Of a stretch of 64,000 nucleotides of DNA, positions 8,414 to 17,303 are shown piece by piece. Made by a program: the position numbers and the translations under genes. The notes beneath the pieces were generated by a model. It searched no databases. It worked only from the letters and a program-made list of their open reading frames with translations, and had not been told where the DNA came from. How positions within the stretch are numbered: the first letter of the stretch is position 1; each line of letters opens with the position of its first letter. Source of the stretch: JAJDTT01 sp022827025 (lineage in GTDB: Bacteria > Acidobacteriota > UBA6911 > RPQK01 > JAJDTT01); NCBI GenBank assembly GCA_965203535.1, contig OZ241897.1:4712001-4776000 (forward strand), in the 5' to 3' direction.

Positions 8414-10123
8414 CTACCAGAAGACGACGAAGAGCAGCCAGCAGGCCACGACCAGGTAGAGACCGATCCAGAGTTCGGGCCGCAGTCTCCAGGGGAGCGA
8501 GCCGCCTTTCGGTACCGGGAAGGGATAGCGGGGCTTGGACGGAGCCTGCATCAGGGTCTTCTGGAGCCAGGTGCCTTCCAGGACCTTGAGGCGGCTTCCC
8601 ATGAGAGACCGGAGATCCCGATCCGATTCCTTCCGGCTGTAAAGGAGCCCTTCCAGCTCGTCGTCCGTCGCTGGTCCCCGGAACAATGTGATGACTCCCG
8701 ACGCGATGACCATCACGGCCGCCGGCAGGAGCAGATTCCACAAGTAGGCCCACCAGAGATTGGTGTACCAGGTGGGAAGGGGCCACTCGTTGTATTCTCC
8801 GATCAGCGCCGAGAGGCCGTACAGAAGCCCCGCCACCAGTCCCATGGACCCGGTGGCCCGGTGGACCCGGGTGAAGACTCCCATGAGGATGACCGTCATG
8901 AGGGGGACGGCGATGGCGCCGGCCAGTCGCAGGTAGAAGGCCACCATTCCCGACTCCAGGAAGGGGACGTAGACGAAACCCAGGGCGATGATGATGGGGA
9001 CCGCGATCTTGCCGACCAGCGTGTAATGGTCGTCCGTGGCGTTGCGCACCAGGAAGCGGGCATAGACGTCCCGGACGAAGAGGCTGGAGATCCCCATGCC
9101 GATGGAGGCGAAGGTCGAGTACCCGGCCGCTACCAGGCCCGCCAGAACCAGGCCGACGAGGCCGGCCGGGAGATATTCCCGGACCAGCATGGGATAGGCG
9201 GAGTCGATGATCTCCAGGCCCGGAAAATGGGCGCGCGCCAAGGGGCCCAGGCTGACGTTGAACCAGAGGCAGACGGCCGTGATCACGCTGGCCAGCACCG
9301 CCCCCATCTTGAAGTCCCACTCCGACCGGGCTCCCAGGAACCGGATGGCCTCGTACTGGTTGATGACGGCGTACGTGACCAGCACCACCACCAGTCCGAA
9401 GACCATGAGGATCGGCGTGGCGCCTTCGGGCGTGTAGCCCCCGACGTGGAGCAGCTCGGCGGGCAGGGATTCGTCCACCTGCGCCAGCTTCCTGGTGAGC
9501 CCGCTCATGCCGCCGGTGCTGAACCAGACCACTCCCCAGAGCACCAGAGAGGAGACGATCATGGCGACGGCCTGGAGGGCGTTGGTGATGACGTCCGATT
9601 CCAGTCCGCCGGTCACCACGTAGACCACCGCCGTTGCGGCCACCAGGACCACGACGGCCCAGCTCCAGGTGGCGCTGAGCTCTCCGATGATGTGCAGGAC
9701 CAGGTAGAGGGAGAAGAAGATGTTCCCCACCACGTTGGTGCGGGACTGGATGTTGATGAATACGGCCAGGACCCGGGTGAGGGGGCCGAACCGGAACTCG
9801 AGCCACTCGGCGTTGGTGTAGACGCCGGAGCGGTACATGGGAATGATGACGAAGCAACTGAGGGCGAACCAGCCGGCGGTGATGCCCAGCCACCACTGGG
9901 TGAGTTGGGAAAGGCCGAAGCGGTAGGCTCCGCCGGCGATGGCCACGTAGTCGCCGCTGTCGACGGCGGTGGAGAAGGCGGAGAGCCCCACGGCCCACCA
10001 GGGCAGGGATTTGGCGGCCAAGTACCAGTCGAAGCTCTTCCGGATGCCTTTGAAGGTGATGAGGCCGTACAGGACGATGCCCAGGTTGACGACCAGGACC
10101 AGCAGCCAGTCTACGAGGGTCAT
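8414..10123 (-). CDS. sodium:solute symporter (SSS/SLC5 family)
   Basis: 569 aa inner-membrane protein with about 13 hydrophobic helices. The start at 10123 has AAGGA just upstream. The N terminus (LLVLVVNLGIVLYGLITFKG, then SFDWYLAAKSLPWWAVGLSA) and the motif FSTAVDSGDYVAIAGGAYRFG are typical of SSS transporters, in which the first unwound helix binds sodium. Further SSS-like segments are the ITAGWFALSCFVI and LVAAGYSTFASIGMGISSLFVRDVY regions; the latter carries the serine-rich sodium site of TM8. The C-terminal tail after the last helices is soluble (residues about 470-540). Substrates of related proteins range from sugars and myo-inositol to sialic acid and carboxylates; none can be assigned. 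It ends 15 bp from the convergent DUF1501 gene. Confidence 0.93.
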   Translation of the reverse strand: MTLVDWLLVLVVNLGIVLYGLITFKGIRKSFDWYLAAKSLPWWAVGLSAFSTAVDSGDYVAIAGGAYRFGLSQLTQWWLGITAGWFALSCFVIIPMYRSGVYTNAEWLEFRFGPLTRVLAVFINIQSRTNVVGNIFFSLYLVLHIIGELSATWSWAVVVLVAATAVVYVVTGGLESDVITNALQAVAMIVSSLVLWGVVWFSTGGMSGLTRKLAQVDESLPAELLHVGGYTPEGATPILMVFGLVVVLVTYAVINQYEAIRFLGARSEWDFKMGAVLASVITAVCLWFNVSLGPLARAHFPGLEIIDSAYPMLVREYLPAGLVGLVLAGLVAAGYSTFASIGMGISSLFVRDVYARFLVRNATDDHYTLVGKIAVPIIIALGFVYVPFLESGMVAFYLRLAGAIAVPLMTVILMGVFTRVHRATGSMGLVAGLLYGLSALIGEYNEWPLPTWYTNLWWAYLWNLLLPAAVMVIASGVITLFRGPATDDELEGLLYSRKESDRDLRSLMGSRLKVLEGTWLQKTLMQAPSKPRYPFPVPKGGSLPWRLRPELWIGLYLVVACWLLFVVFW

Positions 10124-10186
10124 GGAGTCCTTTCGGTCATGGTGCAGAAGGATAGCAGAGATCCGGCTGTCTGCCTTGGCAGCGGT

Positions 10187-10552
10187 TTACGGCTTTCGGG
10201 TGGGGAGCCGCATGATGACGATGGGGATCACGACCGCAACGATGGTTAGAAGAGCCCGTACCCACGGGTGCGGGAGTTGGTAGGCGGACCAGAAGACGGT
10301 GGCCCAGAGGAGCAGAACCAACAGGATCTTGGACCGGAGCGGCAGGCCTCGTTTCTCGCGATAGTCGCGAATGTACTCCCCGGTCCAGCGGTGGTTCATC
10401 AACCAACGGTAGAGGCGCGGGGAACTGCGGACGTAGCAGGCGGCGGCCAGCAGCAGGAAGGGGGTCGTGGGGAGGAGGGGCAGGAAGATGCCGGCGATCC
10501 CCAATGCCACCGAGATGCTCCCGGCGACGACGAGAAGGGGTCTGATCAGCAT
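10187..10552 (-). CDS. ybaN: YbaN family protein (DUF454)
   Basis: 121 aa small inner-membrane protein with three or four transmembrane helices. The DUF454 signature is clear: a first helix with GIAGIFLPLLPTTPFLLLAA, then ACYVRSSPRLYRWLMNHRWTGEYIRDYREKRG split across a cytoplasmic loop, then LRSKILLVLLLWATVF and a final hydrophobic segment. Length and motif order agree with E. coli YbaN. The function of this family is not established. No Shine-Dalgarno sequence is visible. It lies 63 bp upstream of the solute symporter on the same strand, so the two may share a transcript. Confidence 0.92.
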   Translation of the reverse strand: MLIRPLLVVAGSISVALGIAGIFLPLLPTTPFLLLAAACYVRSSPRLYRWLMNHRWTGEYIRDYREKRGLPLRSKILLVLLLWATVFWSAYQLPHPWVRALLTIVAVVIPIVIMRLPTRKP

Positions 10553-10752
10553 TGGTTCGGGTTATTGTGGTGTGGAGGGGGATGGGTGGGCGCCCGTTGG
10601 GTTAGTCGGTGGTTGTTGGTCTGGAGGTCGGCGCCTGAAAGACCCCTGTCCCAGTCGGCGCCTGAAAGACGCCGCTCCAGGACGCCGCTCCTTGACGTTG
10701 CTCCGCCGTTTTCGTTTGTGCGGCATGCTGCTGATTTTGTCACTTCTCTGTT
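10553..10752. repeat. intergenic region with family-B repeat copies
   Basis: No gene is visible here. The string GTCGGCGCCTGAAAGAC occurs at 10627-10643 and again inside a 30-base unit at 10649-10678. That 30-base unit is found as an exact reverse complement at 24215-24244, downstream of the ABC transporter genes. A third, partial copy of its end (GACGCCGCTCC) follows at 10681-10691. Such a dispersed intergenic unit suggests a REP-type or small non-autonomous element family. Confidence 0.7.
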
Positions 10753-11598
10753 TTAGAAGTAGGTGATCAGGCCGATGGACAGGTTGGTGCTGCGGGCGGT
10801 CACGCTGGCGGGGACGGTTACTGCAATGTCGCTGAACGGCGTGGTCCAGCGTTCATTGCCGGACTTTGGACGACGCACCTCCGCGCGAAAACCGATATGG
10901 TCACCGAGCATTTTTTCCACTCCGGCGCCGGCCACCCAGCCTCTGAAATCCTGGTCGCGGGTTTCGGATCCCGGGGTGAATTCACCGGCTGAACAGGGAG
11001 TCGGACTCAGGCAGCCGTTGAAGCGAGTCGTGAACTCCGCTTCTACGAGGCGGACCCCCGCGAGCCCGTAGACGTGCACGTCCCAGAAACTCAGGAGGCC
11101 GGGGCTGCCGCCCAACTTGAAGGCCACACCATAGCTCCGCTTTTTCTCGAATGACCATTCGTCCGGCCAGCTCTCTCCAAGCTGATTGCGGCCTGGGGAC
11201 GATCCGATCCCCGGCAACTGGCCGTCCACCGTGCCGCGGGGCAACTCGACGTCGAACTCGGCGCTCACGAAAAAACCGGTTCCGGGAAAGGGCAGGTGAT
11301 AGCCTGCCACGAAACCGATTCCATAGGTCACGGATTTGGACGAATCCTGGTCCTGAAAAATCTGGCCGGCCTGCGGCGCAGGGACCAGGGTGTTCGGATC
11401 GGTGTTGTCCACGGTCTTCTCGAAGGTGACGTCGAGGTATTCCACGGGGGCCGTGACGCCGACGTAGAAGCCCCGGTCCTGAGAGAGTGCCGGGACCACC
11501 TGAGCCAAGAGGATCAGGAGTACGGTCACGGGGACGGCGGCTAACTGTCGATGGATCGAAAGTGAGGTGAAGCATGGTGGCCGAGGCGCTCTGTTCAT
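10753..11598 (-). CDS. outer-membrane beta-barrel protein
   Basis: 281 aa. A signal peptide is visible (LAAVPVTVLLILLAQVVPALSQ, cut near residue 40; n-region is long). The mature protein alternates polar and hydrophobic residues in strand-like runs: RGFYVGVTAPVEYLDVTF, VTYGIGFVAGYHLPFPGTG, FFVSAEFDVELP, YGVAFKLGGSPGLL, HVYGLAGVRLVEAEFTTRF, GWVAGAGVEKMLGDHIGFRA and the last strand NLSIGLITYF. The C-terminal phenylalanine after an alternating strand is the classic outer-membrane assembly signal. About eight strands fit an OmpA/OmpW-like barrel. GGAG lies nine bases before the ATG. The role (porin, adhesion or structural) is unknown. A frameshifted protein with a similar barrel ending lies upstream at 11737-12157. 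Confidence 0.82.
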   Translation of the reverse strand: MNRAPRPPCFTSLSIHRQLAAVPVTVLLILLAQVVPALSQDRGFYVGVTAPVEYLDVTFEKTVDNTDPNTLVPAPQAGQIFQDQDSSKSVTYGIGFVAGYHLPFPGTGFFVSAEFDVELPRGTVDGQLPGIGSSPGRNQLGESWPDEWSFEKKRSYGVAFKLGGSPGLLSFWDVHVYGLAGVRLVEAEFTTRFNGCLSPTPCSAGEFTPGSETRDQDFRGWVAGAGVEKMLGDHIGFRAEVRRPKSGNERWTTPFSDIAVTVPASVTARSTNLSIGLITYF

Positions 11599-11736
11599 CA
11601 GTGAAACTCCATTAGAGTCAAGTATTTCGTGGACGGTTTTGGGCAGAGTGTACTGAATGCTCCTGACAGATCGACGGGAGGCTGATCGAACATGCGAGCG
11701 TCCGCCCGACTCCGTAAACGCGGGTCCGGATGTCCG

Positions 11737-12157
11737 TTACGGCCCGAAGCGGTGAATCAGACCGAAGCGGACGATGCCCAACCGGTTCCTCACCTTGTAG
11801 GGACACGGCAGGCGGGGGTTTCCCGGTCCGCAACGGTTGTTCCCGGAGTGGTTGACGGTATGGTGGCTCCACCCGAAGTCCAGAAACGAACCCCCTACCC
11901 GAAACCTCCAGGCACCGGCCAGCGGGGCCTCGATGCCGGCGCCGATCACCGGACCCAGACCGGTCGCGCCGGCGCGAAAGGAGTCATCCGGGTCCATTGA
12001 AGATTCCGGTGTAGGTTTCGGCCTTGCCGGAATTTGAATCGTTACTTGCGGCGCTGACCGGCTTGCCGGTCGCCGATACAAGCAGTGCCGCAAGGGCTAG
12101 GATCGCTCCGTGACATGAGATACGGGACCTGTGAGCGGGCTGGCGGCTGTGTTGCAT
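11737..12157 (-). pseudogene. frameshifted outer-membrane beta-barrel gene
   Basis: From an ATG at 12157 the minus strand encodes a clear signal peptide (GAILALAALLVSATGKPVSA) and the start of a mature protein (ETYTGIFNGPG). It then meets a TGA near 11990. The next frame continues with barrel-like sequence: DDSFRAGATGLGPVIGAGIE, then WRFRVGGSFLDFGW and a last strand GIVRFGLIHRFGP, ending at 11737. Joining the two frames near 11990-12000 gives one short exported barrel protein of about 140 residues, smaller than usual for the family. The ending resembles that of the neighbouring intact barrel gene. This could be a decaying gene or a single-base sequencing or assembly error. Confidence 0.6.
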
Positions 12158-12213
12158 GGCCTTCTTTCCGGGAACTAAAATTCGCTTGAATTATGCCTCA
12201 CGGGGGGACCAAC

Positions 12214-13053
12214 ATGGCCAATGAGAAGAGTCGGAGGATGGAGGGGAAGCGCGTCCTGGTTACCGGGGCGGGGACCGGGATCGGTCGGGGCGTCGCCCTG
12301 GAGTTCGCCGCGGAGGGAGCCGCGGTGGTGCTCCATTACTGTCACAGCAGTGCCGGCTGCCGGTCGGCCGTCGACGAGATCCGAAGCTCCGGCGGGCGCG
12401 CCTTGGCGCTCGGCGCCGATTTCCGGCGGGTGGAGTCGGTCCAGGGTCTGGCGGTTCGATCGGTGGAGTTTCTGGGCGGGATCGACGTCCTGGTGAACAA
12501 CTCCGGCGTGACGGCGAACAGCCCGTTCGAGGAAACCACTCCACACCAATTCGACACCCTCTTCGACATCAACCTCAAAGCCATGTTCTTTTTGACCCAG
12601 GCGGTCCTGCCCGCGATGGTGGAGCAGGATGGGGGCGCGGTCATCAATCTGACCTCGGTCCATGCCTATGCGGGCCTGGTCGAGCACTCGGTCTACGCCG
12701 CCACCAAGGGAGCCATCGTCGCTTTCACTCGCGAGGTTTCGTTGGAGTTGATCCAGAAGGGAGTGCGCGTCAACGCCATCGCTCCGGGTTGGATCCGGGT
12801 CCCGAATCAGGACAAGGTCCTGGGCGAGAACTTCGACTGGGAGGCGGCCGAGAAGACGTTGCCCGCCGGCTTCATCGGGACGCCCCGGGACATCGGCGGT
12901 CTGGCCGTCTTCCTGGCTTCCGAGGAATCGCGCTACATCGTGGGGCAGACGCTGGTCATCGACGGCGGGCAATTGGCCATCATGCCCAACACCGGGGATT
13001 TTCGGGGCCGACGCCGGTTCCGGTTCGGCGAGGACTACGTGGGTATTCCCTGA
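12214..13053 (+). CDS. SDR family NAD(P)-dependent oxidoreductase
   Basis: 279 aa classical short-chain dehydrogenase, probably cytoplasmic. The frame opens at 12193, but the ATG at 12214 is preceded by GGGGGG and gives the usual short N terminus. Motifs: cofactor loop TGAGTGIGRG, the NNSG variant of the structural NNAG, catalytic Ser in INLTSVHAYAG, and Tyr-Lys in VYAATKGAI. The C terminus shows the usual PGWIRVP region and IVGQTLVIDGGQ. Members reduce or oxidise sugars, polyols, acyl or steroid substrates; the NNSG variant is tolerated. It is on the opposite strand from the SMP-30 and UROD-like pair and converges with them at a 19-bp gap. Those neighbours hint at sugar-acid or polyol catabolism, but this is only context. 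Confidence 0.92.
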   Translation: MANEKSRRMEGKRVLVTGAGTGIGRGVALEFAAEGAAVVLHYCHSSAGCRSAVDEIRSSGGRALALGADFRRVESVQGLAVRSVEFLGGIDVLVNNSGVTANSPFEETTPHQFDTLFDINLKAMFFLTQAVLPAMVEQDGGAVINLTSVHAYAGLVEHSVYAATKGAIVAFTREVSLELIQKGVRVNAIAPGWIRVPNQDKVLGENFDWEAAEKTLPAGFIGTPRDIGGLAVFLASEESRYIVGQTLVIDGGQLAIMPNTGDFRGRRRFRFGEDYVGIP

Positions 13054-13072
13054 CTTCGGCGCGGTTTCGGAA

Positions 13073-13960
13073 TCAAATCTCGATGCGGGATCGAAACTCG
13101 GGCACGCCGGCGGGACCGGGCCTGAGGACGATGAGGGCGCCGGCCGCCGGTCCCAGGTCCTCGTCTTCCGGATGAGTGCCGGTGGTGACGTAGAGATCCG
13201 AGAGGTCATCTCCTCCGAACGCCACGCTGGCGGTGAACTTGGCCGGCAGTTCGATAGTCCGTTTCCGGCTGCCGTCGGCGCCGAACTGGAGCACTTTCCC
13301 GCCCATGGCCATGGCGATCCAGAGGTTGTCCTCTTTGTCCAGAGTCATGCCGTCGGCGTGCCCGTCAAGTTCCGGATCGAATCGCAAGAAGTCCCGCCTC
13401 CGGCCGATGGCGCCGGTCCGGGGTTCGTAGTCGAATTTCCAGACCACGTTGTCCAGGGAGTCGATGAAGTAGAAGGAACGGCGGTCGGAGGTGAAGGCCA
13501 TGCCGTTGGGTATTCCGATCCCCTCCAGCACCACGTCGCACGATCCGTCGCGATCCAGCCGGTAGAGGCGGCCCCGCTTCCGTTCCAGGTCCTTGAAGGG
13601 CATGGCGCCGGCGAAAACCCGTCCCTCGGGATCGGCGATGACATCGTTGAAACGCCGGCCGGCTTCAGTGGGGATGTGGTCCAGGAGCGTTCCGGCGATC
13701 TCGCCGTCTTTCCAGACGGCCACGGTTCCCCGGTCCATGAAGAGCAGCAGCGAACCGTCGGCCTGGAGGGTCATCCCGCCCACGATCCGGCCCTCGTAAC
13801 AGAGCCGGCTCTCGCCGCTCGCGGGTTCGTGCCAGTAGATCCGGCTCGACAGGATGTCGGTCCAGTAGAGCCTTCCCTCGCCGGGGTGCCAGACCGGCCC
13901 TTCACCGACCGTGCAGCGGAGGTCGGCGGCGATCTGGAAATCAGGGGACTCTCGGGTCAT
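13073..13960 (-). CDS. SMP-30/gluconolactonase/LRE family protein
   Basis: 295 aa, no signal peptide. The ATG at 13960 is chosen because GGGAGGA precedes it; the open frame upstream overlaps the UROD-like gene. The sequence fits the six-bladed SMP-30 propeller: CTVGEGPVWHPGEGRLYWTD (the metal-binding Glu in GEGP), GRRFNDVIADPEGRVFAGA (conserved Asn-Asp), GIGIPNGMAFTSD (the NG loop) and ELDGHADGMTLDKEDNLWIA (the metal-ligand Asp in DG). All four positions expected to hold the divalent metal are present. Family members hydrolyse gluconolactone or related sugar lactones. It lies 20 bp after the UROD-like gene on the same strand, so the two form an operon. Confidence 0.92.
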   Translation of the reverse strand: MTRESPDFQIAADLRCTVGEGPVWHPGEGRLYWTDILSSRIYWHEPASGESRLCYEGRIVGGMTLQADGSLLLFMDRGTVAVWKDGEIAGTLLDHIPTEAGRRFNDVIADPEGRVFAGAMPFKDLERKRGRLYRLDRDGSCDVVLEGIGIPNGMAFTSDRRSFYFIDSLDNVVWKFDYEPRTGAIGRRRDFLRFDPELDGHADGMTLDKEDNLWIAMAMGGKVLQFGADGSRKRTIELPAKFTASVAFGGDDLSDLYVTTGTHPEDEDLGPAAGALIVLRPGPAGVPEFRSRIEI

Positions 13961-13980
13961 GGGATCCGTTCCTCCCGGAC

Positions 13981-15132
13981 TCAATACCGGCCGTACTCCC
14001 TGCCGGCCTCGGCAAACACCTGGATGTTTCCGGGAGCCGAATCCATGATCTGCCCGGTGGACCGCAGGACGTAACGGCCACCGCCGCCCGCCGCGTCGAT
14101 GCAGCGCTTCACCTCGTCCCGGACCTCCTCGGGTCTTCCATCCGGCAGGATGCGTTCGTTGAAACCTCCGTTCAGGGTGATCCGGTCCCCGACCCGGCGC
14201 TTGGACTCGGCCAGGTCGAAGTCGCCCGAGGAGGTCTTGGGAGTCAAGGTCTCCAGGGAATGCGCGCCGGTGTCGGCCATGTCCTCGATGAAGGCCTGAC
14301 CGCAGCCGCAGTTGTGGTAGCTGACCAGCAACCCCGCCTCCTTGGCCGCTTCCACCACCGCCTTGTCGTAGGGGTACATGAACGTCCGGAACTGCTGGGG
14401 AGAAAACCCGATTCCGACCCAAGACTGGTCGTAGAGGATGGAGTGGACTCCGGTTTCAGCCAGATGACGCACTCGGCGGATGGCCCGGTCCCTGAGGAAT
14501 TCGGAGATCTTCTCCACGAATCCGGGTTGATCGATGAGATCGCAGGCCAAGGTAACGAGTCCTCGCATGTTGGCCGCCTCCCCCCAGACGCCGATGAAGC
14601 AATGCATGAAGAAGGCGCGGTCGCCGACCGTGTCCACCATGGCCTTCAGCTTGTCCTGGTTCAGGCTCTCCGGCTCCGGCAGGTAACGAATGCAGAGGTC
14701 CAGGTCTCGCTCATTCTTGACGGCGGGCTCCACTTCGGCCACCTGTCCCTCGCCCATGTGGTAGCTCCAGGTCACGGGTCCTTCCGGGGTCGTCGCCGTG
14801 AAACGGTGAGTGCGAAAGTTCCGGCCATCCTCTTGGACCTCCTCCTGAACCCGCCAGGTTTCAAGCGCCTCTTCCGGCCAGTTGTAAAGCAATCTGGGAA
14901 AACGGTGCATGGAGAACCGGCGCTCGTCCGGGGTCACCAGGACCGGGTCCAGCCCCAGCTCTTCCTGGATCCGGACCATTTCAAGCGGATCCTCCACCAG
15001 GCCCTCCAGTACGGCGCGGGGTCCTTGGCCGGTGAGCTGGCGCAGGAGCGGCATGCCCAACCAGGCGCAGACGGGAACCCGGTCGGTGGGTCGTCCGGTG
15101 TACGTGGCTTCGAAGCGTTCGCGGGTGTTCAT
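13981..15132 (-). CDS. uroporphyrinogen decarboxylase (URO-D) domain protein, probably not HemE
   Basis: 383 aa. The start MNTRERFEATYTGRPTDRVP is the usual beginning of URO-D superfamily proteins found in catabolic operons. The barrel contains LGLDPVLVTPDERRFS, HCFIGVWGEAANMRGL, VHSILYDQSWVGIGFSP, YHNCGCGQAFIEDMADTGAH and ITLNGGFNERIL. The histidine-cysteine motif HNCGCG resembles the zinc site of the methylcobalamin:CoM methyltransferases of this superfamily. True HemE motifs for porphyrin binding (PVWFMRQAG) are absent. The likely role is methyl transfer or an unknown decarboxylation, by analogy to MtaA/MtbA-type members. It is the first gene of a two-gene operon with the SMP-30 protein. 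Confidence 0.85.
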   Translation of the reverse strand: MNTRERFEATYTGRPTDRVPVCAWLGMPLLRQLTGQGPRAVLEGLVEDPLEMVRIQEELGLDPVLVTPDERRFSMHRFPRLLYNWPEEALETWRVQEEVQEDGRNFRTHRFTATTPEGPVTWSYHMGEGQVAEVEPAVKNERDLDLCIRYLPEPESLNQDKLKAMVDTVGDRAFFMHCFIGVWGEAANMRGLVTLACDLIDQPGFVEKISEFLRDRAIRRVRHLAETGVHSILYDQSWVGIGFSPQQFRTFMYPYDKAVVEAAKEAGLLVSYHNCGCGQAFIEDMADTGAHSLETLTPKTSSGDFDLAESKRRVGDRITLNGGFNERILPDGRPEEVRDEVKRCIDAAGGGGRYVLRSTGQIMDSAPGNIQVFAEAGREYGRY

Positions 15133-15263
15133 GCGTCCTCCTGGAAAGGAAACTCATGGTAGTCCATGATGTCGGAGCAGGGCAACGAAACGGGATCTGC
15201 CCGAAGGCCGGATTGGACCATTTCAATTCTCGATGGTGCGGAGTAAATCGACGCAGCTTTGTG

Positions 15264-15276
15264 CTATGCTTCATAG
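15264..15276. promoter_or_regulatory. short inverted repeat upstream of the PPC-domain gene
   Basis: CTATG, loop CTT, CATAG forms a perfect 5-bp inverted repeat 70-80 bases upstream of the PPC gene start, in the 215-bp gap between divergent genes. It lies in an AT-richer stretch that also holds TATGCT and CATAGT, both -10-like. It may be an operator or part of a promoter. No clear -35 pairs with it. Confidence 0.25.
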
Positions 15277-15347
15277 TACTTGTATCACCAAAGAGGGCCA
15301 GATCAGCGGGTTGAGAGTCTCTACAAAGGACCCTGGGGTTGAAAGCG

Positions 15348-17270
15348 ATGGATTCCACGATTACTAGGTCTGTTTTCGGGGCGCTCCCGGCGGTTTGTCT
15401 GCTCGTCTGCGCTACCCTGACCGGCTCTCACCTGCAAGCGGAAAAGAAGGCTCTGCCCAAGGAACCCCGGGCGCTCTACATCCATCCGGTGGGAGGACAG
15501 CGGGGAGCGGTGGCGGAAGTTCAGATCAAGGGACAGACGCTCCAGGGAAGCTATGCCGTCTGGACCGGGAGCGACGCGCTCAGCGGCCGGGTGAAGCGGA
15601 TCGAAGAGATCGATGAGGTTGGAGATCAGCCCTATGCGATCGGGTCGGTCCCATTGAGTCACCGGGTCACCGTGGAGGTCGAGATTGCGTCCGACGCCGA
15701 ACTCGGCGGCCATTTTCTCCGCTTGGTTTCCCCGAGGGGCGTCTCCGATCCCGTTCCGTTCCGAGTCAGTTCGGAACGGGAGCCGGTGATCAACGAGGAC
15801 GAGAGCCGGACCGGACCCGGCCGCCCGACGCAGGGGCAGTTCCTGGAATATCCCGTGGCCGTCAACGGACTGATCGGCCGGTCGCTGGGTGGGGAGGTCG
15901 ACTATTACAGCTTCGACGCGGACGCGGGCCGCGAGCTCTATTTCGAAGTCTTCTTCCCGGCCCGCGGCAAGGGGCCGGTCCCCAAGATGCTGCTCTATCT
16001 GTATCGCCATGAACCGAGTTGGGTGGACCCGCACCGCCTCCGGAGGCTGGCGTTCAATGACGACCCCGTGGTTCATGAATCCGGTCTGTTCGCCGAGCAC
16101 GGGACCGTCCGCAGGGCGAGTCTGAAGCATCGGTTCGCCGATTCGGGGCGCTATCTGATCGCCGTCAAGGCCTTCGACGACCGGGGTGGCCCCGGTTTCG
16201 TCTACCAGCTTCGAGTCGTCGACGCGGAGAGTGAAGAGATCTCCGCCGACAGGAGCGCCTGGCCGTTGGCCCATTCCGATCCGTACGCGTGGTTCGAAAG
16301 AAGGTTCCAGGTGCAGCTCTCCCCGGACCGTCTCCAGGAACTGTCCAGACGGACCGTTCTCCAGGCCGTCGGAGCAAGAGAAAAGCAGGGCGTGATCGGG
16401 TCGGCCGGCTCCTCGGGCGCTCCCGGAGGGGATGACGCCGCCGGTCCGGCTCCGGAACCCGATTCGCTCCCAGCCGTTTCCACCCATCGGTTCGGAGCAA
16501 CTTCCGGGATGGTTGCGGACCCGGCCCTGGTGACTCTGCCGGCGATCTTGGAAGGAGTCATCGATCGTCCCGGCAAAGCCGACCGCGTCCGGTTTACGGC
16601 AGAAGCGGGCCAGGCCGTGGCGGTGGAAGTCGAGACCCCCCGGGACGGAGTCCCCATCTTCGTTCCCTGGGTACAGGTTCTGGACCAGGAGCAGGAGGTG
16701 GTCTTCAGCGCCATCTACAATCGAGTCACGGGCAACAACGTCATGCTGTTTCGTGAACTCGAATCGAAGATGATCTACACCTTCGACCGGGCAGGGGAAT
16801 ACACTCTGCGGATTCGCGAGTTGACGACTGCCCACGCAGGGCCCGACTTCGCCTACCGCGTGTTGATCCGGCCCCAGATCCCCCACGTCGGACAGTTGAA
16901 GCTGGAGCCGGATCGCCTCAACCTCGTGCAGGGCCAGGCTGGCCGGCTGACCGTTACCGTGGACCGCGAAGAGAATTTTGACGGGGAAGTCGCCCTCGTG
17001 GTCGAAGACCTTCCGGAAGGCGTCCACGCCTATGCGACGGCGGTTCCGGAGGAGGAACGGCCCCCCGCCTTCGACGAATCGGAAAAACACATGTTCCGTC
17101 CCGAGACCCAGAAGGTTTCCATTACGTTGATGGCCGAGGACGGGGCCTCGACCACGAACCTTCCTCGCATGGTTCGGGTCAAGGCCCGGGCCATCGTGGG
17201 CGGAGAAATGGGTCCGCTGATTCCTGTGGGTTTGGTGCCCTTGATGGTGGTGGCGCCTCCACAATCTTGA
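15348..17270 (+). CDS. secreted PPC-domain protein (locus II)
   Basis: 640 aa. AAAGGA at 15325-15330 suits a TTG at 15339, but the ATG at 15348 is the conventional start. A signal peptide (SVFGALPAVCLLVCATLTGS) is followed by an IPT-like N-terminal domain (LYIHPVGGQRGAVAEVQIKG). Two copies of bacterial pre-peptidase C-terminal (PPC)-like jelly rolls follow: NGLIGRSLGGEVDYYSFDAD with YLIAVKAFDDRGGPGFVYQLR, and LEGVIDRPGKADRVRFTAEA with YTLRIRELTTAHAGPDFAYR. The C-terminal part (LNLVQGQAGRLTVTVDREEN) looks like another beta-sandwich. PPC domains usually sit next to secreted enzymes; here the whole protein is such modules, suggesting an adhesive or structural role. It precedes a DUF1549 and a DUF1501 gene. 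A paralogue with the same order is at 61224-63131. Confidence 0.85.
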   Translation: MDSTITRSVFGALPAVCLLVCATLTGSHLQAEKKALPKEPRALYIHPVGGQRGAVAEVQIKGQTLQGSYAVWTGSDALSGRVKRIEEIDEVGDQPYAIGSVPLSHRVTVEVEIASDAELGGHFLRLVSPRGVSDPVPFRVSSEREPVINEDESRTGPGRPTQGQFLEYPVAVNGLIGRSLGGEVDYYSFDADAGRELYFEVFFPARGKGPVPKMLLYLYRHEPSWVDPHRLRRLAFNDDPVVHESGLFAEHGTVRRASLKHRFADSGRYLIAVKAFDDRGGPGFVYQLRVVDAESEEISADRSAWPLAHSDPYAWFERRFQVQLSPDRLQELSRRTVLQAVGAREKQGVIGSAGSSGAPGGDDAAGPAPEPDSLPAVSTHRFGATSGMVADPALVTLPAILEGVIDRPGKADRVRFTAEAGQAVAVEVETPRDGVPIFVPWVQVLDQEQEVVFSAIYNRVTGNNVMLFRELESKMIYTFDRAGEYTLRIRELTTAHAGPDFAYRVLIRPQIPHVGQLKLEPDRLNLVQGQAGRLTVTVDREENFDGEVALVVEDLPEGVHAYATAVPEEERPPAFDESEKHMFRPETQKVSITLMAEDGASTTNLPRMVRVKARAIVGGEMGPLIPVGLVPLMVVAPPQS

Positions 17271-17303
17271 ACTCTTGCAATCCTGACGGAGAAGGGTCCC
17301 TTG

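Noticed and set aside
13981..15132. Naming the URO-D protein HemE
   Set aside because: The porphyrin-binding motifs are missing and the gene is in a catabolic-looking operon rather than a heme one.
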